Made by a program: the position numbers and the translations under genes
Notes under the pieces: generated by a model
Database searches by the model: none
Seen by the model: the letters and a program-made list of their open reading frames with translations, nothing else
What the model was told of the DNA's origin: nothing
In this document: positions 1-7,968 of the stretch, one piece after another
Numbering within the stretch: position 1 is the first letter of the stretch
How the letters are laid out: each line of letters begins with the position of its first letter
Assembly: GCF_000702665.1 (NCBI RefSeq)
Contig: NZ_JNJA01000003.1
Span: 62,001 to 126,000 of the forward strand
Reading direction: 5' to 3'
Length of the DNA stretch: 64,000 nucleotides
DNA from: Solidesulfovibrio alcoholivorans DSM 5433
Lineage (GTDB): Bacteria > Desulfobacterota > Desulfovibrionia > Desulfovibrionales > Desulfovibrionaceae

Positions 1-934
1 GGCCGTCAAGTTTTGGCGTGTGAACTATTTTCCCGTTTTGCATAGACTGCTTGTAGAAAAAAGGCACGCCGGCAGAGATGCACTGGTCCTTAAGGTTATG
101 CACCCATTCTATGTTCATAGCCCTGGCATGTTGGCCTGATTCGCAACCGACAATTGTCCATGAAATCTTTCCCGTCATCCCAAGTGAAGTGCCGGTGCCA
201 TGCCCTCGTAATTCACCCGTCAGGGCGTTGAGCAAACAGGTCCCGTAGGCGCGAGGAATCTCCACGCCGGTCAGGTCCACCGGCCCCAACATCGGCTCTA
301 CCGACACTCCCGTGCGCCAACCCATGCCGGCCAGCTCCATCAGGTGCGGCACGCGCTCGTCCGCCCGGGGCTGGTCCTCGATGGTGGCCATGAGCATGAC
401 ATGCCGCATGGGCCAGCCGACGCTACCGTTGAGCCTCCCTTCGATGGAGGCCTCAACGAGATTATCCTGTTTGATGGAGCCAGTCAGAAGATAGGCAACC
501 CCCCCGAGGTGATTCGCCCAATAAGCGACCGCCCCTTTGTTTTTTTCCCAAGACTCCGGACATGATTGCAGGTATTCCCGCATCCGTGACGGCCGCTTGG
601 TCAGGAGAATGAACTCGTGCTGCCGGGCCATAGCCATGCAGGCGAAGACCTTGTCCAGGAAATCATACGGCACGGCGGGGTGAAACAGATCGGTCATGCT
701 CCCCACGAAAATGCGGCGCGGCTTCTTCCAGGAAAGCGCCTGTGCCATGCGCTCTGGGAACAGATTAATGCGCCCCGTCCATTTGCCGTCTCGGTGTGTC
801 CCTTCGGTCATCTTGCCGAGCCTGCCCGCCATCCTGGCCGCGTAGCAGTTGGCACACCCTGGGGAAGCCGGCGAGCAGCCGTAGGCCGGATTGATCGTGG
901 CGTCGCACCACTGGATCTTGGATTTGTCAGCCAT
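1..934 (-). CDS. Gp37/Gp68 (DUF5131) family phage protein, cut by the window edge
   Basis: The minus-strand frame is open from ATG at 934 to the window edge, 311 codons without a stop, so the C-terminus is missing. The N-terminus has the signature of the phage Gp37/Gp68 (DUF5131) family: WCDAT followed by a cysteine cluster (C20, C27, C30 in GCSPASPGCANCYA). Later blocks such as FVGSMTDLFHP and GVSVEPMLGP also fit that family. The cysteine pattern resembles metal-cluster proteins, but the biochemical role is not established. The start overlaps the upstream stop codon by one base (TGATG), so it belongs to the minus-strand early operon. Confidence 0.85.
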   Translation of the reverse strand, partial: MADKSKIQWCDATINPAYGCSPASPGCANCYAARMAGRLGKMTEGTHRDGKWTGRINLFPERMAQALSWKKPRRIFVGSMTDLFHPAVPYDFLDKVFACMAMARQHEFILLTKRPSRMREYLQSCPESWEKNKGAVAYWANHLGGVAYLLTGSIKQDNLVEASIEGRLNGSVGWPMRHVMLMATIEDQPRADERVPHLMELAGMGWRTGVSVEPMLGPVDLTGVEIPRAYGTCLLNALTGELRGHGTGTSLGMTGKISWTIVGCESGQHARAMNIEWVHNLKDQCISAGVPFFYKQSMQNGKIVHTPKLDG

Positions 935-1428
935 CACCACACCCCCGTGCATCGTTGAAATTCCCCGCCCCTGTCCCCGCCCGCGTCGATCACGTCGAAA
1001 GCCTCACGCTCCGGGTCGTAGAGGTCATAAAGCTCCTGGAGCCCGCCCGCGATGTCGGCCCACGTGATCCGGCGGTCCACCGGGTTGACCGGCAGTTGGT
1101 CGCGCAAATCCTCGATCCAGCGCATGGCCGCCGTCACGAAATCCCGGAGGTCCACCGTCTCCTCATACTGCCGGCCGACCTCGCGCATGAGGGCCTGCAA
1201 AGCGCGCTCGCGCTGGCGCTGTGCTTTGGGCTCCAGGACCCACTGGCCGCGCTCGTTGCGTCGGTTTCCGACCAGGGCATAATCCGTTGCATGATCGGCC
1301 AGGCGGTCGAGTTTGGCGCATGCCTGGCGCACCTCGGGTGAGGCGTCCGGGGCCAGGGCGGCAGCGGTAACGCCATGGATGAGGCCGGCACCGAGGAGTT
1401 GGCGGCAGACGGCTCGGGACATGTTCAT
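934..1428 (-). CDS. Hypothetical phage protein (164 aa)
   Basis: This 164-residue protein has no family I recognise. It is mostly helical in character and charged, with a Trp-rich middle (MRWIEDLRD, ITWADIAGG) and an acidic C-terminal part. The start overlaps the stop of the upstream gene by ATGA, and its own stop overlaps the next start by one base, so it is translated within a tightly packed operon. Codon use matches its neighbours. Confidence 0.7.
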   Translation of the reverse strand: MNMSRAVCRQLLGAGLIHGVTAAALAPDASPEVRQACAKLDRLADHATDYALVGNRRNERGQWVLEPKAQRQRERALQALMREVGRQYEETVDLRDFVTAAMRWIEDLRDQLPVNPVDRRITWADIAGGLQELYDLYDPEREAFDVIDAGGDRGGEFQRCTGVW

Positions 1429-2027
1429 AGGCTACCCTCCTCCCACCATGCACGGTGCCCACAGCGGGCACAGAACTCCCAGCCGGCGGCTATGTGGTCG
1501 GTGCCATCAGGCGTATCCCGGTCCCACGTCTCCACCACCTCGACATGCGATTCCCAGCCGTTCCCGTAGCCTGAAAAGGATTCGTGCCCGCATCGGGGGC
1601 AGCCGTCCCGCATCTCAAGGAACCACTGGACCAACCGAGCAAGACGTCGCGGCCTGCCGTTCCACATCCAATCGTGCAGTGCCGCGCGCCACTTCGATTC
1701 GCGGCTCTCGCCCGTGACGCGGTCGTATTTTGGCAGCCAGCCGGACCGGACGCAGAACCGACTGAGCAGGCAGCGCGGCCATGCCAAGACGGGCCACAGC
1801 CAGGGCAGCGGCCAAGTGGGTGGATTTATGTTCGGTGCCTTCGTCGGCTCAGTTTCCCAGGGGCCGGCTTCATCATAGGCCATATCCCATTGCATCTGCT
1901 CCTCGGCCTCTTCGTAGGTGGTGTGCCCCCGGTGCGAATCCTTCCAGCCAAAGATGCCGCGCCACTGGACGACATAGGGGAATCGGTTGGCAGGGGAGAA
2001 GTATTGCTTGATTCGGAATTGGCTCAT
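1425..2027 (-). CDS. Hypothetical protein with C-terminal zinc-ribbon pairs
   Basis: About 200 residues. I start it at ATG 2027 (MSQFRIKQYF) because the longer frame adds 14 residues that overlap the upstream small gene. The C-terminal half carries two CxxC knuckles (CPRCGHE and CARCGHR) about 50 residues apart, enough for one four-cysteine zinc site. The first half is rich in Trp and Pro. It overlaps the next gene by four bases (ATGA). Function unknown; one of several small metal-binding proteins in this operon. Confidence 0.7.
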   Translation of the reverse strand: MSQFRIKQYFSPANRFPYVVQWRGIFGWKDSHRGHTTYEEAEEQMQWDMAYDEAGPWETEPTKAPNINPPTWPLPWLWPVLAWPRCLLSRFCVRSGWLPKYDRVTGESRESKWRAALHDWMWNGRPRRLARLVQWFLEMRDGCPRCGHESFSGYGNGWESHVEVVETWDRDTPDGTDHIAAGWEFCARCGHRAWWEEGSL

Positions 2028-2031
2028 GACC

Positions 2032-2196
2032 CTACTTCTCCCCGCAGTACGGACACACCCTGAACCCATGCACCGTGCCGCAATTCTTGCACGCGTGCTT
2101 ACGCATCCTGCCGCCGTGAGGGCCGCCGCCCATGCGGACGCTGTTGATGCGGGCGAAGTCCTTGCGCTTGGCTGGTTTCTTGGCGGGGTCTTTCAT
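2032..2196 (-). CDS. Small zinc-ribbon protein (54 aa)
   Basis: An uninterrupted 54-codon frame runs from ATG 2196 to TAG 2032. The N-terminus is basic (KKPAKRK) and the C-terminus carries two knuckles, CKNCG and CPYCG, 11 residues apart, the arrangement of a rubredoxin-like or L32-like zinc ribbon. It lies between two co-directional genes with gaps of only a few bases. A nucleic-acid or protein-binding role is likely, but nothing more specific can be said. Confidence 0.65.
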   Translation of the reverse strand: MKDPAKKPAKRKDFARINSVRMGGGPHGGRMRKHACKNCGTVHGFRVCPYCGEK

Positions 2197-2198
2197 GG

Positions 2199-2432
2199 CT
2201 AGGCCTCGGTCCTTTCGAGATTCGCCTTCGCTTCGACGTATTTGGCGACGGCCTCTCCGTACTCCTGGCGCTTCGTCTCCATTCCCACTTTCAGCTTCTC
2301 GGCATGCTCAATTCTTTTTGCCAGGATCGGATGGACGGCTACCTTGCCGCCCTGCATTCCGCTGGCTGCTTTGGCGGGTCGGCCCAAATCATCCACACGC
2401 CTTTCCCACCTGGGGTCGCTGAATATGGCCAT
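2199..2432 (-). CDS. Hypothetical phage protein (77 aa)
   Basis: A 77-residue basic and helical protein. A good Shine-Dalgarno (AAGGAGAAGACC) precedes ATG 2432, which fixes the start. The C-terminal half (AKRIEHAEKLKVG onward) looks like a single amphipathic helix or short coiled coil. It is followed two bases later by the 54-residue zinc-ribbon gene. No family recognised. Confidence 0.65.
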   Translation of the reverse strand: MAIFSDPRWERRVDDLGRPAKAASGMQGGKVAVHPILAKRIEHAEKLKVGMETKRQEYGEAVAKYVEAKANLERTEA

Positions 2433-2591
2433 GGTCTTCTCCTTTTGGCTTCTGCCGAGACTGTGAGGAGGCCGGATTCCCCACCCGGCACCCGGTGCGA
2501 GATTTTCAGGGAGGTCGATCTCGCCCCCGAAGGTTCTCTAGGGTCTTCTACCAAGGCGCTCCCACGCCGCACCCCACAGTCTCGCCAGAAA

Positions 2592-2618
2592 CCCGGCCCC
2601 TCGCGGGACGGGGCCGGG
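2592..2618 (-). terminator. GC-rich hairpin in a 206-bp gene-free gap, possible weak terminator
   Basis: Between the genes ending at 2639 and starting at 2432 lies a 206-bp gap with no convincing gene. It holds a perfect 9-bp inverted repeat (CCCGGCCCC and GGGGCCGGG, nine bases apart). Read on the minus strand the stem is followed by GTTTC rather than a long T run, so termination would be weak. It could instead be a processing or attenuation hairpin. Confidence 0.35.
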
Positions 2619-2638
2619 GAGCTAGGTGTGGACGGCCA

Positions 2639-2836
2639 TCAGATGAGCCCTTTGTCCTCGGCCAGCCACTCGGGCATGGACACGGTGATGGTGTCGCCCT
2701 TCCCCGCGTCCCCATCCCATTCGATTTGGCTGAGCGGGAGCCAGACTTCATCGCCGTCGAATTCAACGAGGATGGCCGAATCGGTTTCGTGGAGAAACTC
2801 CAGGTCCTCCACGTCGATCATGTCGTTTCTGGCCAT
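2639..2836 (-). CDS. Hypothetical acidic protein (65 aa)
   Basis: A 65-residue acidic protein with a beta-rich pattern (SAILVEFDGDEVWLPLSQI, then DTITVSMPEWLAEDKGLI). The WLPLSQI and WLAEDKGL blocks are typical of small phage proteins of unknown role that resemble beta-barrel domains. It sits two bases after the upstream stop in the same operon. No function can be assigned. Confidence 0.65.
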   Translation of the reverse strand: MARNDMIDVEDLEFLHETDSAILVEFDGDEVWLPLSQIEWDGDAGKGDTITVSMPEWLAEDKGLI

Positions 2837-2838
2837 GG

Positions 2839-3030
2839 CTATTCCTCCTCGACCTCGTCATCGTTTACCGAGGACGTCACCACCGCCATCATCCTCTGGA
2901 CAATGGACACAACCCCGGAGCCGTCATAGAGACCATCTTTTTTCACCGGCGGGTCGAACTCAAATTCAACAGAAACGGCTGCATCGTTCTGTACGCCTCT
3001 GATGACGATGGTGCATTTCAGGTCTCTCAT
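2839..3030 (-). CDS. Hypothetical protein (63 aa)
   Basis: A 63-residue protein with an alternating hydrophobic N-terminal pattern (KCTIVIRGVQ, VSVEFEF), likely a beta sheet, then a helix and an acidic tail (DDEVEEE). It is closely packed between the genes ending at 3033 and starting at 2836, so it is likely co-translated. No family recognised. Confidence 0.6.
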   Translation of the reverse strand: MRDLKCTIVIRGVQNDAAVSVEFEFDPPVKKDGLYDGSGVVSIVQRMMAVVTSSVNDDEVEEE

Positions 3031-3032
3031 GG

Positions 3033-3902
3033 CTACGCCGCCTTCTTCGCCCGGCCGCCGACCAGCTTCACTTTGACCTTGTTCACGCCGGTCCCCATGG
3101 TGATCTCGTTGATGCCCTTGGCGCGCATGATGTCCCGCAGCGCCGAACCCTCGGCCTCGCCGTACATCTCCACCAGCGGGTCCGGTTCCGTCTCGATCAT
3201 CTTGAGCTGCATCGCCTGGGCGGACTCACGCCGGGTGACGACGGTGCCGTCCGTGGCCAGGGTGAGCTTGCCGCCGGTCGCCTGGGCCGGCGTCTCGGGT
3301 GAGACTTCGGCGAGTACGATCATGGAATCGAGGTCGGCAGGGTCGGGCGAGCAGGTGAGAACCACCTTCACTTTGCCCTTGTACTTGTCCATGAGCCGGG
3401 ACTTCATGTCATAGGCCACGGTCTGCAAAGCCTCGGCCACGGCCTTGACGGTCATGCCTTTGTCGATCTCGATGAGCATGAGCAGGTTCTTCGCGGTGCA
3501 GGCCAGATCCGGCGGCAGGTTGGCCTTTTTGAGGTCGTCCAGGAGCTCGCCCATCTCGTCGGCATAGGCCGTGACCTCGGCCGTAAGCTCGGCAATGCGG
3601 GCGTTGAGGACGTCCCGGGCGCGGGCTGCGTCGGCGCGGTCCATCACGCTCTCGCGCCAGGCGGCCAGGGCCACGTCGGGCTCATAAGGGATCTCGGTGT
3701 GGACGCCGGCGGCGAAGGTGGCCAGAGACAGGTCCAGGGGTTCGGCCTGGCTGTCATCGGTCGCCGCGGCTTCGACGTTGGCCGGTTCGGGCTTGGCCGT
3801 GACGGCTCCGCCGTCCGCCAGTTTGCGGGCCTTGGTCTTCGGCGGCACGGCGAGCAACGGCGGGGCCTGGAGCTCGGGGTTGGTCAAATTCGGTTCGGGC
3901 AT
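3033..3902 (-). CDS. Hypothetical phage protein (289 aa)
   Basis: I choose ATG 3902 because a strong Shine-Dalgarno (AGAGGAGATTCCCCT) precedes it; the longer frame lacks one. The first 90 residues are low-complexity, Ala/Pro-rich and probably disordered. Residues about 95-150 form a helical region, and the C-terminal half is mixed beta with KVKVVLTCSPDP and MGTGVNKVKVKLVGG. No known domain is recognised. It lies between the helicase block and the small-protein block of the early operon. Confidence 0.65.
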   Translation of the reverse strand: MPEPNLTNPELQAPPLLAVPPKTKARKLADGGAVTAKPEPANVEAAATDDSQAEPLDLSLATFAAGVHTEIPYEPDVALAAWRESVMDRADAARARDVLNARIAELTAEVTAYADEMGELLDDLKKANLPPDLACTAKNLLMLIEIDKGMTVKAVAEALQTVAYDMKSRLMDKYKGKVKVVLTCSPDPADLDSMIVLAEVSPETPAQATGGKLTLATDGTVVTRRESAQAMQLKMIETEPDPLVEMYGEAEGSALRDIMRAKGINEITMGTGVNKVKVKLVGGRAKKAA

Positions 3903-3984
3903 AGGGGAATCTCCTCTTGCTGGTTTTTGGCTTGGATGCCGGCCAGGGCTCCCTGGACTCCTGGCCGGGACCAAACCACGCCGA

Positions 3985-4176
3985 TCAGTACCGGCGGCCG
4001 TTGGGCTTCTGGAATTGCTGCTTGAACCCGCAGGGATGGCCGCAGTGGTAGCCTCCGCAAAACGGGCAACGGTACGGCTGCGTCCCGTTCCTGGCCATGG
4101 CCTGGGCCTGCTCCATGGTTTCGTGGCGGATTTTCCCGGCGCAGGCTTTGCGGCGGAGGTGGCGTTTGGAGGCCAT
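3985..4176 (-). CDS. Small basic zinc-finger protein (63 aa)
   Basis: 63 residues from ATG 4176, which overlaps the helicase stop by one base (TGATG); a GTG one codon upstream is an alternative. The N-terminus is basic (MASKRHLRRKACAGK). The middle contains CPFCGGYHCGHPC, with four cysteines and two histidines that could form a zinc site. Translational coupling to the helicase suggests use in the same DNA process, but this is inference. Confidence 0.65.
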   Translation of the reverse strand: MASKRHLRRKACAGKIRHETMEQAQAMARNGTQPYRCPFCGGYHCGHPCGFKQQFQKPNGRRY

Positions 4177-6026
4177 CACGCATCACCTCCCATGGCCTCG
4201 CCCACGAACCGGCTCACCGGGCTCTCGTAGACGTGCACCTTGCCGTCCCGGCCCGGCTTCTCGCTGCGCTCCGGACGCACGGCCAACGTCAGGCAGTCCC
4301 GGGCCCGGGTAATGGCCACGTAGGCAAGCCGGCGCTCCTCCTCGATGTCGCCCGCGTCCACGGCGCGCTTGCTCGGCAGGATGCCTTCATTGCATCCGGC
4401 CAAGATCACGTAGGGCCACTCCAAGCCCTTGGCGCCGTGGATTGTGGCCAGGGTGACGACGCCGGGGCCGTCGGGGTCGGCGGCGGGGATTTCGTCCTGG
4501 ACGTCGTAGGTGGAGAGCCATTCGAGGTAGGCGGAGACGGTGCGCTCGTGCGCCGGGCGGCCGGCGCAGTAGGCGTCGACGAAGTCGAAGAGCGGGCTTT
4601 CAGCCTCTCCGGCATCGGCCTCGGGGTGCAGGTTAAAGAAGACCACCCGGCAGGCATCGTCAACGAGGTCATCTTCGGCCCAATACCGGTAGAAGCTCGC
4701 GATGCCCCCTTCTGCGACGGCTTCTCTCTGCTTTGAGTCCAGCCACGCCTGAAAGTGGCTCCTGTCCTCCAGAATAGCCCGTCCCCGGAGCGCGGCGTAC
4801 TCGTCATCGGTGACGCCCAAGGCCTCCCGGATGAGCAGGAACGCGAAGTTGTCGTAGGGGTTCACGATCAGCTTGAGGAACGCATGGAACCGCCGGAACT
4901 CCTCGGTATTGGTCAGGGCCGCCTGCCGGCCCACATAGAGGTACGGCACGCCCAGGGCGTCGAGCTCTTCGGCCACTTTCTGGAGCAGGACGTGCTTTCG
5001 GGCGAGGACGGCAAGGCCATACGTGAGGCCGGTTGCAGGAATGGCAGCTTCCACATCGTTGGCGATGGCCTTGCTGTCCATTCCCTGGGCAACAACCAAG
5101 CCGTACCCCTCCCGGCAGGCCTTCATGGTCTTCGGCAGCCGGGCCATGTTGTGGCCGATAAGCCTGTTTGCCGCTTCGACGATGCCCCGGCCGGATCGGT
5201 AATTTCGCTCCAGCCGCAGCACCTTGAACGTGTCGGCGTTTTCAACCAGGTATTCCGGGGCGGCTCCGCGCCAGGAGTACAGAGACTGATCTATATCCCC
5301 ACAGGCGAACAGCGTAGCCGGCAACCCGGCGGCCATGGACTCCAGGAGCCCCCATTGTAGCCGGTCCAGGTCCTGCACCTCATCCACCAGCACATGCCGC
5401 CAGCCCAAATACTGCACCACCTGGGGCAAAAGCAGCATGAAGCTGGTGAGCAGCCCGCCATAGGTCAGGGCATTGTTTTCGCGGCACCGCGCCATGAAGG
5501 CGCGGAAGAGGTCGTAGACGGCGAAGGATTCATCCGGTTCGGCCCCGGAGGCGTAGTAAGCGCCGAAGGCGGCATCAATCTCACGCTTCGGGATTTTCCA
5601 TTTTCCGCCCCTGAAATATCCAACCTCCTGGGCGACCTCGCGCAAGAGGAACGATTCCTCCCACTCGGAATAGACGGTGATGTTGTCCGGCCGCAGGCCC
5701 AGCAGCTCCCCGAACCGGCGAAGCTGCACCAGAGCCAGGGCGTGCATGGTCCCCATGGTCACGCCGTAGGCTTTGTTGCCGATCCGCTTCACCAGCCGTT
5801 CCCGCATTTCGGCGGCAGCCTTGCGGGTGAAGGTCACGGCCACGATCTCGGACGGCGAGGCGTGGCACTCCTCGATGAGGTAGGCGATGCGCTCAGTGAG
5901 CACGCGGGTCTTACCCGATCCGGCACCGGCCAGGACCAGGGCCCGGGGCGCATCGGTGGTCACGGCGGCAAGCTGGTCCGGGTCGAGCGCGGCGCGCGCG
6001 GCGCAGGAAGGGTTAGGCGTTTCCAT
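4176..6026 (-). CDS. UvrD/PcrA-like superfamily 1 DNA helicase
   Basis: A 616-residue SF1A helicase. Motifs in order: Walker A AGAGSGKT (residues 33-40), Ia VTFTRKAAAEM, II VLVDEVQD, III FACGDIDQSLYSWRGA, IV LERNYRS, V ATIHGAKGLEW and VI RRLAYVAITRA. It should translocate 3' to 5' on single-stranded DNA. It is about 100 residues shorter than UvrD, with a shortened C-terminus. Of two tandem ATGs, the second (6026) is best spaced from GGAGG. It overlaps the stop of the preceding 105-residue gene. A phage-encoded helicase next to a Rad50-like ATPase suggests a replication or recombination role. Confidence 0.92.
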   Translation of the reverse strand: METPNPSCAARAALDPDQLAAVTTDAPRALVLAGAGSGKTRVLTERIAYLIEECHASPSEIVAVTFTRKAAAEMRERLVKRIGNKAYGVTMGTMHALALVQLRRFGELLGLRPDNITVYSEWEESFLLREVAQEVGYFRGGKWKIPKREIDAAFGAYYASGAEPDESFAVYDLFRAFMARCRENNALTYGGLLTSFMLLLPQVVQYLGWRHVLVDEVQDLDRLQWGLLESMAAGLPATLFACGDIDQSLYSWRGAAPEYLVENADTFKVLRLERNYRSGRGIVEAANRLIGHNMARLPKTMKACREGYGLVVAQGMDSKAIANDVEAAIPATGLTYGLAVLARKHVLLQKVAEELDALGVPYLYVGRQAALTNTEEFRRFHAFLKLIVNPYDNFAFLLIREALGVTDDEYAALRGRAILEDRSHFQAWLDSKQREAVAEGGIASFYRYWAEDDLVDDACRVVFFNLHPEADAGEAESPLFDFVDAYCAGRPAHERTVSAYLEWLSTYDVQDEIPAADPDGPGVVTLATIHGAKGLEWPYVILAGCNEGILPSKRAVDAGDIEEERRLAYVAITRARDCLTLAVRPERSEKPGRDGKVHVYESPVSRFVGEAMGGDA

Positions 6027-6330
6027 CATGGACCTCCGAAAGAAGGGGAAATTCAAGTGAACGTTTGGTGTACCAAGGTTTAGGCTCATGCGGCCCTATC
6101 TCGCCAAGTAGAAGCAAGACATAGCCGTCTTTGATGCCATCCTGGCAAAGGAACCGTTTGGCATATGCAAAGAAAGAACGTCCGCCTGTGTCATATGAAC
6201 CGAGGTATGGGACGCACACAAAATGGAGAGTGTCGCCATGCCGTACCCCGTAGATGTCTTTGAGAATCACCAGCCCGAAACAGAGGGCCTCGTGATACCT
6301 TGCGTATGGCAATTCCACGGTATGAACCAT
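6013..6330 (-). CDS. Hypothetical protein (105 aa) overlapping the helicase start
   Basis: I take ATG 6330 (MVHTVELPYARYHEAL) rather than the upstream ATG, which lies inside the preceding gene. The protein is mixed alpha/beta and aromatic-rich, with no recognised family. Its last codons overlap the start of the helicase gene by 14 bases and contain the helicase Shine-Dalgarno, so translation of the two is probably coupled. Base composition is a little lower in GC than its neighbours. Confidence 0.6.
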   Translation of the reverse strand: MVHTVELPYARYHEALCFGLVILKDIYGVRHGDTLHFVCVPYLGSYDTGGRSFFAYAKRFLCQDGIKDGYVLLLLGEIGPHEPKPWYTKRSLEFPLLSEVHDGNA

Positions 6331-6394
6331 TGACGGAAAAAGGATGCCCCCTGGGAGAAGCGCTTTCTCCGGGCACGGATGGGGATGAAACGGG

Positions 6395-6982
6395 CTAGGC
6401 CGCATTCCCCACCTCCACCACGTCCCACCCTTCCGGGACTTCCGCCGGTTTGTGGCAACTGTTGCAAATGACCTGCGTCCCCGGGTTGGTGGCGGCCATA
6501 TGCTCCAGGACCAGCGTCAGGTGCTCCTCATCCAGTTCGGCCGCTTCGAGGATCAGCACCCTGTGCTTAGCGTCGCCCAGGAGCGCATGGGCCAGGGCCG
6601 CGTCGAAGAGCACGCGCTGGCCGCCGCTCAAGCCGGCGTGGGGAATTTCCCGGCCATCCGGCCGCTTCCAGGCCAGGGCCACGGCGCCGTCGTCCTCGAT
6701 GCGCATGACGGCCTCGCCCTCGGGCAGGATTTGCCCCATGACGCCGGCCAGGGCCTCGCACGTCTTGGCCACGGCCCGGGCCTTCTGGCCCCTGAGGTCC
6801 TCGAGGATGGCTTTTGCCTCCACCAGCCCCTTGCGAGCCGTGGCGGCCTTGGCGCGCTGCGCCTCAATCACATCTTCCAGGCCCTTGGCCTGGTTGTAGA
6901 GGGCCAGTTCCCCGCGCAGGGCCTTCAAGCGGGCTTCCAGGCCAGAAACCTGTTGTTCCAGAATAGCGGTATCGGCGCTCAT
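6395..6982 (-). CDS. C-terminal half of a split Rad50/SbcC-like ATPase
   Basis: 195 residues: a coiled-coil helix (residues about 5-75), then the C-lobe of an SMC/Rad50-type ATPase with the ABC signature LSGGQR (118-123) and a Walker B-like strand RVLILEAAELDEEH (141-154). The strand carries E146 where family members usually have D. A CNSCHK pair lies near the C-terminus. No Walker A is present; that motif is in the upstream gene. The start overlaps the upstream stop by ATGA. The two chains together would make one complete Rad50-like nucleotide-binding head, which is inference from motif content. Confidence 0.85.
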   Translation of the reverse strand: MSADTAILEQQVSGLEARLKALRGELALYNQAKGLEDVIEAQRAKAATARKGLVEAKAILEDLRGQKARAVAKTCEALAGVMGQILPEGEAVMRIEDDGAVALAWKRPDGREIPHAGLSGGQRVLFDAALAHALLGDAKHRVLILEAAELDEEHLTLVLEHMAATNPGTQVICNSCHKPAEVPEGWDVVEVGNAA

Positions 6983-7968
6983 GCGGCGGCCCTCCCGTCC
7001 AGGGTCTTGCGGGCCTTGGTCAGCTCGGACTTGATGACCATGCGGGCGGCGCACACGTCGCAGCCGACCCGATCCATGGTGGAGAGAATGCGGTCGAGGA
7101 TGGCGGTCACGTCGGGCGCGGCCGAACGGGCGAAGGCGGCGCAAGGCGGCGTGTCCATGCACGGGGTTTCGGGAGAGGACTGTTCATGGACTGCCGATCC
7201 GACGACATGCCCGGGGACGTCCAGAGTGCCGCCAAAGGCAGGAGCGCCCGGGGCCGGCTGCTCAGCCTGTCGCGCCTCGGCTTCCGCCTGCGCCTCGATC
7301 TTGGCCGCCGCGATTCGCTCCGCTTCCAGGTCGGCCCGGGCCTGCGCCAGTTCGGCCTCGGCCTTGTCGATCTCGGCCTGCTTGTCGGCCATGGTCCCGG
7401 CCGGGAGCTGAATGCTCGTCTTTTTGGCCGTGACGTTGGAGACCAGGGACGTCGCGTCGCGTTCCTCACGCTCCAGGGCCGTAATGCGCTTCGCCTGCGT
7501 CTCGATCTTAGCCGCGATGTCGCGCACATTGCCTTCCGGCGGGAAGAGACGGAAAAGCTCGTCGATCTTCTTGGCGTCCGAGAGCCCCAGGAACACCGAG
7601 AGGTCCACCACGGCCACGTCGGCCAGGGCCCGGGCGAACTCGGGAGCGCTGCATTTGATGCCGCCGGCGTACATTTCCTGTGACACGGCCCCAGTGCGCT
7701 CGGAACGCGTGAAACGGCGCTCCAGCTTCTTGCCCGATTCCAGAACCACCCCGGCGCGCAGGTCCTTGCCCTCCCCGTCGTGGAATGCCCCCAAGATGTC
7801 GGCGTTGCGTTTGCCAGCCCCGGGCACGTAGCCGAGAACGGCGAGTTGCAGAGCCTGGGAACGGCTGGACTTGCCCGCGCCGTTGGGGCCAACCACCAGA
7901 ACCTTGCCCCCCAAGGGGGCCTGGAAGGTGGCCCCCTTGAAGTTGTGGGCGGTGACGGCGGTAATCAC
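6979..7968 (-). CDS. N-terminal half of a split Rad50/SbcC-like ATPase with CxxC hook
   Basis: 329 residues from a GTG start at 7968. Walker A is GPNGAGKS (27-34). A long helical, charged stretch (about 165-250) looks like coiled coil, followed by an Ala/Pro-rich linker. Near the end is CDVC (303-306), the CxxC of a Rad50 zinc hook, then 23 residues and a stop. The chain therefore ends just past the hook apex and the returning coiled coil is in the next gene. The start overlaps the upstream stop by GTGA. No Mre11/SbcD-type nuclease gene is visible in the window. Confidence 0.85.
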   Translation of the reverse strand: MITAVTAHNFKGATFQAPLGGKVLVVGPNGAGKSSRSQALQLAVLGYVPGAGKRNADILGAFHDGEGKDLRAGVVLESGKKLERRFTRSERTGAVSQEMYAGGIKCSAPEFARALADVAVVDLSVFLGLSDAKKIDELFRLFPPEGNVRDIAAKIETQAKRITALEREERDATSLVSNVTAKKTSIQLPAGTMADKQAEIDKAEAELAQARADLEAERIAAAKIEAQAEAEARQAEQPAPGAPAFGGTLDVPGHVVGSAVHEQSSPETPCMDTPPCAAFARSAAPDVTAILDRILSTMDRVGCDVCAARMVIKSELTKARKTLDGRAAA

